Shown in pieces: positions 28,609 through 39,139 of a DNA stretch of 64,000 bases. Numbering within the stretch: the first letter of the stretch is position 1; each line of letters opens with the position of its first letter. The DNA comes from Chrysomallon squamiferum (taxonomy: Eukaryota; Mollusca; Gastropoda; Neomphalida; Peltospiridae). The notes beneath the pieces were generated by a model. That model was given only the letters and a program-made list of their open reading frames with translations. It was not told where the DNA came from and did not search any database. The DNA lies in NCBI GenBank assembly GCA_012295275.1, contig CM022676.1:843841-907840 (forward strand), read 5' to 3'. Position numbers and translations under genes: made by a program.

Positions 28609-31600
28609 TGTGTCTGTGTCTATGTCTATATGTAACTGTTATATATAGTATTGATGATATGTCATACAAACCTTGATCACATCCTCCTGTATATCTGCCC
28701 AGTATACACAGTTGTCCTTATAATCAAAGTCAATGTACTTGGCAGCAGTGAGTCCTCTCACAAGGACCTCATGGTGGTTGTTGTTGAGGTCAATTCTTGA
28801 GATTGTTGTTCTTGTTGAATACAGAATAAACTCTTGTTTCTCTGAAAATGTTATCTGTTTCTATGACTGAATTCTAAAGTGACATTTTGATTATTTTCTG
28901 CACAGAGAATAGCATAAATGGCCAAGTGAATGTATCTGGGCTTAAATTCACATATTTAAATAAATATTTAACTCCAATCCATCACTGTGTTTCTAGGATT
29001 AACATAATATGTTGGCTCACTCAGCTACACAAAGAGAACAGTCTATAACTTACAGAGTACCTATGTTGACTATTTCAGGAAAATAATAAGACATGTATAT
29101 ACCAAACAAGAACTACATGTCCCTATACTGACCTGTGACTGGACAGGAATACTTGAGAGGCATGTACTTGTACTCCACTCCACCCTGACATGTGTCTCCA
29201 GCAACCTTACGATACCTGTAGTAAAAGGAAACTGTTTTTACACTAACAGTTATTTATCATAAAAGATCATCTCTAATTTCTGTCAACTTTTCTTGTGCTA
29301 GCAAATAACTACACAATAATATATGTGTGTGTTTTACACATTATATTTTAGTTAACCATAATCTATTTTTCATTTTCCAAACATATATATCTGAAAGCTA
29401 ACACCGCCTCTACTTAGTTTTACTGCCTGCTTTACTAAATTTACAGATATAACTGTTGTGGCATAATCAGTATCTAAATGGTTTGAATGTGTATTTAAAT
29501 CTTACCCTCGTGTGTATGGGTAAAATGATCCTGGAGGGCAGTGTGCTGGCAACTGGTGGATCACGGTGAGGTTACTCTGTGGGTCTTGTATACACCGACG
29601 ATAACCCGGATCCAGCATGAACCCAAAATCACTATAATCATAAATTACAAATAAAACACTGTAATCGTAAATTATAAATAAATCACTGTATTCATAAATT
29701 ATGGATGTAAATGACTATAATCACAAATAAACTAGAAGTAAATCTCTAGAAACATAAATAAACTGGAAGTAAATCATTAGAAACATAAATAAACTGGAAG
29801 TAAATCACTAGAAACATAAATAAACTAGAAGTAAATCATTAGAAACATAAATAAACTAGAAGTAAATCATTAGAAACATAAATAAACTGGAAGTAAATCA
29901 TTAGAAACATAAATAAACTGGAAGAAAATCATTAGAAACATAAATAAACTAGAAGTAAATCATTAGAAACATAAATAAACTAGAAGTAAATCACTAGAAA
30001 CATAAATAAACTAGAAGTAAATCACTAGAAACATAAATAAACTAGAAGTAAATAACTAGAAATATAGTCATAAATTAATTTTTTGTCAGAAATAAATCCT
30101 TGCGAATTTAACTTTAAATATACTAATATGGATTAATGTCAGCCAAAATAGCTGATTTATAATTACAAAGTAACATAGATTCTGAAAATAAAAAAATTAA
30201 AAAAAAGAAACAACCTTTCTTTTCTAAACCTTGATTCTAGATTAAAAATATCAGATTCACAATTTTGTTAAAAAAGTCAACAAAAATAATCAAATAAACT
30301 GTCACCATTCAAAATCCTGTCTTGTACATGAACAGTTCTCTTTGCGAATTACTCTCATGTAATCTCTGCCATTATAACAAACAGCATCAGCAATTTTTCT
30401 TTCATACACCACTCTCCTGCCAAGCAGACATCCGTGTATGTAAGTCTTTGGCAATGTCCAGTTCCTATAGTCTTCACGTACACATTTCTTAGCTGAAATA
30501 ATTTAACAACAGAATGCATCAACAAAACTATGTAACATTTTTTTTTCTTTTATTTATTTAAGTATCATTAAAAACAAAAAAATAACTACAGGTTTTATGT
30601 AAATATAGTTTTAAATTATCTGTGTTACTGCAGCAGTCATGCAATGTCTATTTTGTTAACAGAGTAATATTTTTTAATAAAAAGAACTCAGTTGAGGAGT
30701 TGTAAATTTACCTGGTCTCAGATCAATCTGAGTTAAAATCCAGCTGTGTGGTCCTAAGTGAGATCCAAATATAGAGAAAATGCTAGTTGTCTCGCCTGGT
30801 TCAGTCAGGACACCATAGACTCTAATTTTTGTCTTAGAAAATGTGACATTCCTCCAGGATCTTCCCTCATCGTTTGAAACACTGGAAATAAATCAGCATG
30901 TATATATTATTAACACTACTACTGAAAAACGTATGCAGTCTGCTGTTTAAAAAATGTTGGTGTCACCACCTAAACTTTCTCTAAACTTTTCATCTTAAAA
31001 CACATTAAATTAGAATATTTACTTACAAAATGGTGTCTGTCGCTGCAAACTGTTTGACTGCAACAATGATGCCACCGTGGTCAGCAAATGTGTACAGGTA
31101 GTTTCCTTGCAGGACCTGCACCATAATAATTTAACAAAACAGTAACAAGGTAAACAGAAAATTTAACAACCTATTTCATTATCTCAGTGCAACAGTCACA
31201 CCCAACAATAACAATCACTCTGAAGGACAAAAGATTTAGTAAAAATATATACTTCATTCAGAAACTATAAACTATCCATTATGTTATAACATGAAACATT
31301 TTATTTCCAATTTAAAAAAAAATTAAAATTCTTGATAGTATAGAAAGGTTTTCCTACAAAAGTGAACTGTTAAGAAATGTGGTACAGCTTGTCACTTTTA
31401 AAGTCACCTGGTGCCAGGAAATGCCAGCATCTGCAGAGACAAACACATCTGGGTTTGTTTTCATGTTTCTGCCTATAACACCTGATGCAAGGATGATTCC
31501 AGGAGCAGACTTGCGAGAGAGGATGGGCACTGCCCTGCTGCCAGGGTAGAACTGGTGAAGCAGCTGGGTGAGGTGCAGGGAACAGTTATCTAGCTGTAAG

Positions 31601-34600
31601 AAGAAACAGAGTTATTTTTTTTATAAGCTGTAAACTGTTTCAACAGAGAACAAAACTAGAATGGGTTTTGGAGTGAAAATGTGTTTTTGTTCTGTCTTTG
31701 TATTAACATACATTAAAAAACAGCTTTAAAAAATTCCAGTCGAAACTATATTTCAAAAAGAAAAAGTTTTTAAAACATATACCAACCATTAAACCTGAAA
31801 TATAAACATAATAAAAATAACACAGAGATGCAAACAAGAAGAAATGAAACTGAAATTTTCTATGTACTAAAGCAGAAACTGAAGTTAAAAAAAAATAAAA
31901 AATCAACTTCAAGATCCACACAAACATGTATCCCACACCCTGATGCATGCTGACAAAATACAAACCTTTGAAATATTCATATTCTATCTCTATTATCTGA
32001 TTGCTTGAATATTCAGATGAGCATGGCTTGATTAATACAAACTTGATGCATTGTAATCAACATATAATCAGTACAGAGATAAATTGACATACAATCACAT
32101 AGGGTTCAGTGTGAGTAAATTCTATTACAACCTGGGTCAGCAAAAACCATCATATCTCTAAAGTATAGCTGCACATCTTCTTTTATTACAGAGATAATAG
32201 TTCTCAAGAACTGTTCTTTTGATCAATGTAAAATCCAATATTACTAATAATATAAAATTAATTTCATATTAAAGAATATAATTACCATTTTAATAGTATG
32301 TTGATAATAAGTAAATAAAAAAATAAATTATCATGCAAGCACTCACATGCTGCAACAAATAAAATAATATTAAAAAAAATTATATTTTTGTTGTTGTTGT
32401 TATTGTGGGGAAAATAACTTCTGAAATTCATTTACAATTTTTTGTCACATCATCATCATCATTATTATTATTATTAACTTATCAGCAATTAATTTCTTTA
32501 GCTAGCAAATATAACTTAGATCAATTTGATTTTTATTTCATTTTTGATGTTTTATTATAGCACAGAGAATGTAGAGAAATTTTCAGTGTAAAAGATAAAA
32601 GAAAAGCAAATTAATAATTATTATACAGAAAAGTTAAAATATTTTTTCATTTTATATACACATCCAGAAACAACACACATACATACCCAAAAATATAAAT
32701 ATATGCATGCATACATATACACACACAAATCAAAAAAACAACTTAAATGCACATTACTTTTAATCCTTAAATAAAAACAACTAAAGCATTCAAAAAAAAA
32801 AAAAAAAAAAAAAATTAAAAAGAAATGTCTTATTCACCCTAAGGGCAAAACCACACCAATGTACATAAAACAAATATCAAAATATATATATATATATATA
32901 CACAAAACAATAAATAATAACAAACAAAACAACAAAAGCACATGCACATTAAATTCTGTGTAGACTTTGAGTCTGATCTGAAATTTCTCTACTCTACAAC
33001 ATGCTGAGAAGCTACTTTTTTGTACATTTTTTTTTTCTCTTTGCACATCCAAAACACGAGTTACCTTATCTTTTGACCAATGCGTGATCTTTTCCTAAAG
33101 AAAACAAAATTAAAACAAAAAATGCTAATATTAGTAAACAATATTTTTAAAAAAAGAACATCTAATAAATCAGAATTATTGTCAGATATATTAACAAATT
33201 AAGTTTATAATGTCTGCTAAATTACAACGATGTGATGGATGCTGTATAGTTAAAACCATGTTTTCCTTTAAAAATCTTAATAAATCAGCATTGTATGGTA
33301 ATGTTTGTAAACTGATCAGAAACAAAACATTTTTTACTGGATATCATAATGAAACTTAATTAATTCCAATTTAAACTTTTTATTAAACATTTTATTAATA
33401 TACTTGTGCATCTTTTTAATTTTTAAGTTTTGTCACATTCTGTTAATAAATCAACTTTAAAGAAATACTGATGTAAATAGCAAGTAAATAAAAATCAAGA
33501 CTTTCTCATACAGATCATCTTGGATCACTGGTTCTAAATAAAATGTCTCTGTGTTATAATCTTTTTGTTATACTTAATTATTTTTTATGTTTTTTATTTT
33601 ATTTTACTACATTTTTTTGTTAGTTGTTAAACTAACACAGTTGAGATTCTGTTTTCTGTAATAACACTGTAGATATGAATTGCAGATACTAAAGAAAATT
33701 TAACTACAAGACATATTGTTGTGAGTGTTACAAAATATCCCAAAAGAATAAAATTATTAAAATTATTTTATACTAATTATTTTATTATATACTTTTTATT
33801 AGAAGATAAAAGCAAGATGTTTCACTACTATAACATTAATAGCACTATGTAACAAACAATACTATGTAAGTTTTGTGTAACATTGACAGTGATGAGTAAC
33901 ACTGACAGTAATGTGTAACACTAACATTGATGAGTTACACTAACAATAACATGTAGATAATAAAGACGGTTTAACTACAAGACATAGTAACAATTGCCAT
34001 TAGTGTTTCAAAATATCCCAAAAGAATAAAATTAGCTTACACTAACAATAATAAAAAAAAAACTATACTTTTTGTTACAAGATGTTTCACTACTATAACA
34101 CTAATAGTATTATGTAACACAAATAATACTATGTAATGCCAACAGTTTTGTGTAATACTGACAGTGACGAGTAACACTGACAGTGATGTGTAACACTGAC
34201 AGTGATATCTAATGCTAACTAATGTGTAACAAATGTGTAACAATGAGTAACACTAACAGTGATGAGTAACACTGATGAATAACACTGACAGTGATGAGTA
34301 ACACTGACAGTGATGAGTAACACTGACAATGAGTAACATTAAGTTGTGTAACAGTAACAGTTCTGTGTAACACTAACAGATATGTATAACACTAACATTC
34401 CTGTGTAATGATCACAGAGACACGTAACACTAGTGATGAATAACACTAACAATAACATGTGTCACTAACAGTTCTGTGTAACATTGATCTAACAATAATT
34501 GTAAAAACAACAGCAATATTTAACAATATGTGTAACAAACATGTTTTCCTTTAAAATGAAAGAATTAGTATTTATATTTCTATCAAAATTTGCAAACATA

Positions 34601-37600
34601 TATTTTTATTCCCCAAAAAGCTCTGCAGCAAGTTAGAAGTGAAACAGAAAAAGATGTATTGAACAGGTGAGGTAAAAAGATTATTACCACTGAGCAGTTA
34701 GTGGCGTGTCCAGATACATCATAATCAGGTGCTCTCAGCAGTCTCCATTCCCCTCCCTTGTCAAACGTGATCAGACTCCTCTGCTTGTTTACATCAAAAG
34801 TGTTGTTTATCACCTGCGATGCAATATAGATTCCTCTCATACCATCCACTTTGTGTATATCTGCAAATGTCACATTGGCATAGTACCTGTTTCAAAACAT
34901 AGTAAAAATCATTACTGATTCAATATTGTAAAAGGATTCTTTTTTTTGATTGACAAAAACCATTAAACTAATGGGGAGTTTTGGGAATGGTTGATTTATT
35001 TTTCTATTATACTGAGATATGTTAGTCAGACAATTCTCATAAAAAAAGCAATGGTAGAAGACAAATGACAAAGAGAGTTCTACCTGAGCCAGGTGTCATT
35101 GTTGGCTCCCTTTGGATTGAAATAAACGACTCGCTCCAGCGACAGTGAGAACTTGAGTCCCTGCACCTCAGACACGTACAGGTGAGTTACTGTGCGGTTG
35201 TGGTTGACACAGACCATAACCTGAGATTCTGATGCATCAGCAATGTAAAACTCCTGAAATAATCATACAAATTACATCTTTATACACCCAGAATGTAACC
35301 AGACAGAACACATTTCATACATTACTCTTTTCATTTCCTAGCTGTTCTAATATCAATGACTAAACAAACTTGCATAACCTTTCGAACCAATCACTGTTCA
35401 GAAGGTCCAACTCCTAAGTGTGGTTAGTTATTACTATAAACAGACATAATAATAATTATGTAAATTAGTAATAAGTTGTTTTAGGGTGTTACTAGATGAA
35501 TAAGGTATAATGTGGAATTTCCCAATATTACCACAGTAGTGAGTCTGTCTTATCACTTTCTCTTTCACAGCATAACTTGTATATCTCAACATGAGATGTT
35601 AATTACACATAGTTTTAGAACAAAATAAATCTTGGACAAGATTCACCTCTTCATGCATATGGACAGGAAATTCTGCTTTTCTGAAGTCACCTCTGTTATA
35701 GGATACCCATAACTGAGTGGCAGGAAGCCGGGCTCCAAGTAAACGCTGTAGTCAAAAAAACAAAATAAATATTATTTTAGTCATTTCATAGATAATAACT
35801 AATTAATGCAAAATTGTCTGTAATTAAACCTCAGTATTTCCTAAAGATTTTAATTTTAAAAAAAATAAAAATAAAAATAGAAGTTTAGTAATTTTATATT
35901 TAGAGATGTAGCTGTGGATACAGTTTCTTTTTCTTATTAATTTAAGTTACATACTCTTGCACACACATATATTCCTGAAAATTATGGAACACATGTTATA
36001 TAAGGTTAGTAAGAAAAATACTCCACTGTATCTTTCAAACATTCTTTTTGTATGTATGTGTGTGTGTCTGTGTGTGTGTGTGTGTGTGTGTGCAAGCACG
36101 CAGGTTTGTACATGTATATATGTATATATATATATATATGCATTTGAAATATCTTTATATATATATATGTATAAAGATATTTCAAATGAATAAAAATACT
36201 CACTACATGTTTTGTGGCAAACAGATACTGATCTCTGACCTGGAAATCTCTTACACCTGAAATAAGCAGTTGTGACGTTTGGAAATAATCTGTGCTTTTC
36301 AAAACATTGTTCCCATCAGAACCGCGGATTTCTTCCACATAGATGTCAGTGTTGTTGTCATAAGGCAATACTCCCCTGTAAATAAAACAATGTAAAAAAG
36401 AAAGTCTGAATTCTTGTTAATTCGGATTAAGATGGTTTATAAGATTTTATTAACAGCTCTACCACAGCTCAGAATGTTCGATGTCAAACTTGTTACAAGC
36501 AAAAAATTAAAAGGATGACAAAAACAAAAGGAAATAAAAACGCCTATAACTGTAGTATTAGGATGATAGTCTTTACTGGAAGCATTAGCAATTAAAGAAA
36601 AAGCTGTTGATAGCAAGGTAACAAAATAACTGTAACAAATATCAGAAAAAGAAAACAACTTTTTTCTTTCTGTGTTTGTGCCAAGTAAGAATTCAACAAC
36701 AAAACAAAAAGAACACTGTTTAACAAGGACATCAAACCAAAAGGTTGCAGAGACAAATACAAGAGAAGTTTGAATTATTCTGCCAGAGACAAAATGTATT
36801 AAGACAGCAGCTTACATACCAGTAAAAGGCTTTTATGTGATCATGAATTTCTCGCCATGAAAATCCAAAATTTTCAGATATAAACAGCTGGAAGAAGAAA
36901 TAAAAACAGATTTTCACAAAAATTTATGTTACAGTTTACTGAAAATGAATTATTTATCAAGGTTAAGTTTTTCTGACTATCACATAAGACTAAATAAAAA
37001 TATATCACTTTTATCATCCACAGAAGACAGCAATTAAAAACAAGACAAAAAATAATATAATGCTTTATTTTATTATTATTATATACTAAATAAATATTGT
37101 TTTGTCTGTTGATATGGTGACACAGTATTATGTTTTCTATGACAAAAAGATATCACACAGCATGTCTGACTATTTGTAACATTTTCATAACATCTATTTT
37201 CATATAAAATTTATTTTTCACATTTTAATTTACATTTTAAAATTCAAAACTAATTTCCTTTAAGAAGTTTACTTAACAGTTTCAAACAGAAAATATTTCT
37301 CAACAACTATGTTTCACAATATTAATCTAAAACAAATTGTGGGATTTTGACACTAACGTGTCTGTGTATTGTTAATTAGTGTTTACCTTTTTTGTGTCAC
37401 TCTCCTCATCCATGATGAGGATGATGCTGGGGTTAGTTTCATGTATGGACACAGTTCTCGGTTTAAACTGCAGGTGACAGTAGCGTGTCACTGTCAACGC
37501 ATAGTCTCTCGTTGTGAAGATACACTTGTTGATGATGTCAGTGAACACATACTGCAAACACACCTCAGTTTATTACCATTTGTAATTAATAATCATCAAA

Positions 37601-39097
37601 TTATTTAAACCAGATTCAATATTTATGGTTATATATTACATTGTAATACATTCAAATGGCCTAAATGTTTTGTTTCTGAATGTTTCTGATAATACAAAGT
37701 TCTACATATATTATTTCATACAATGAAATGAAACAAACCCCTGTCAGAAAGTAATCAGTGTAAGAAACACTCACACACACCTATACACATACATGTATAT
37801 CTTTTGTCATTTTGTTTTATTGATTTCTAGATATAATAATAAATAAATAAATAAATGTTACAGTGAAAATTCTCTCACATTATACATTCCACAAGGCTTG
37901 TTATGTTTATCATCAGCAATTTTTGGTGAATATAAACACATTAAATGATTATTTGGAAACACATAAAAGGATATTCTGTATATTTTCCTTCAACCACAAA
38001 AGCTATGAATGGTGTATTGTAAACTTAGTAAAATGAGAAAGAAAACAGAGAAAACCAAGACAAATAAATACACCTGATTTGATTGAACTGTTTTTCTCAT
38101 CTAATAGAATTCATATTTTGTTTTCCTAATATAAAGAAATATGCCGAATTCATTTAACAGATTTAATCTGAATAGAGATGGTTAACATGGGGATATGTGA
38201 TGAAATAAGTACAATAAACAGAAATAAAATACAGAAAACAGATCTGTATCATTACAAAACAAACATTTTTACATGCAACAAATAAAATAATCATCAATAA
38301 TTTATTAAAACTTTCTATGATTTAGACATTCTTTCTTCACTGTTTTTTAATAAAATTATTTAAAATCCATAAAACAAATTTATGATAAATTTGAGGTGCT
38401 ATCAGCATATTCACAATTATTTACATAAATATAACAAGGTCAAGTTTCAGCTTTGTTAACAGAAGAAATAATTTATAGAATTACATTATGTATTTGTTGA
38501 GAACTATCACTACTAACAAATAATCAGATTTCTGTGCAAAAAGTATGTTAATATTAACATGTGTATTGACAGAGTACAAATAAACACATACTGTTTACTA
38601 TTTATTAACAACATTTGATTTTTTGTCAACTGATTACACAGATGATGAAGAAATGATGAGAAAGTATAACTGTATCATCTGCTGTAACAACAGTGGAAAA
38701 TAAAAAATATTGAATATTCCTCATACATAGGCAGCTTTGTCTGACAGGTGACAGTATTTCCAAAACATTGTTATTAAGGCTGACATACTCACATGACTGT
38801 TGTATAATTTTGTGTTGTAATAACGATCGATAACTGCATTCGCTCCATTTTCCAGCTGAAATTTGCTGTTAATTTTAGTGAATGTCTTTCCATAATCCCT
38901 CGAGATAAATACATTGCTATCTGACCCCCTCAGTCCATTTTTAGAAAGTGCAAGGATGACATCGCTTCCTTTACCAGCCCAGTGAACTATCAGAGTTGTA
39001 TGATTGTCATTTAGATGAAACTATAAAAATAACATCAATGGTGATCATAACAGAATCAGTTTTAAACATACAGAACAGACATCAGTTATTTTATATT

Positions 39098-39139
<42 letters not shown>

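Noticed and set aside
35957-36260. Frames in the intron next to SORL1 exon 5
   Set aside because: GT and TA microsatellite translations.
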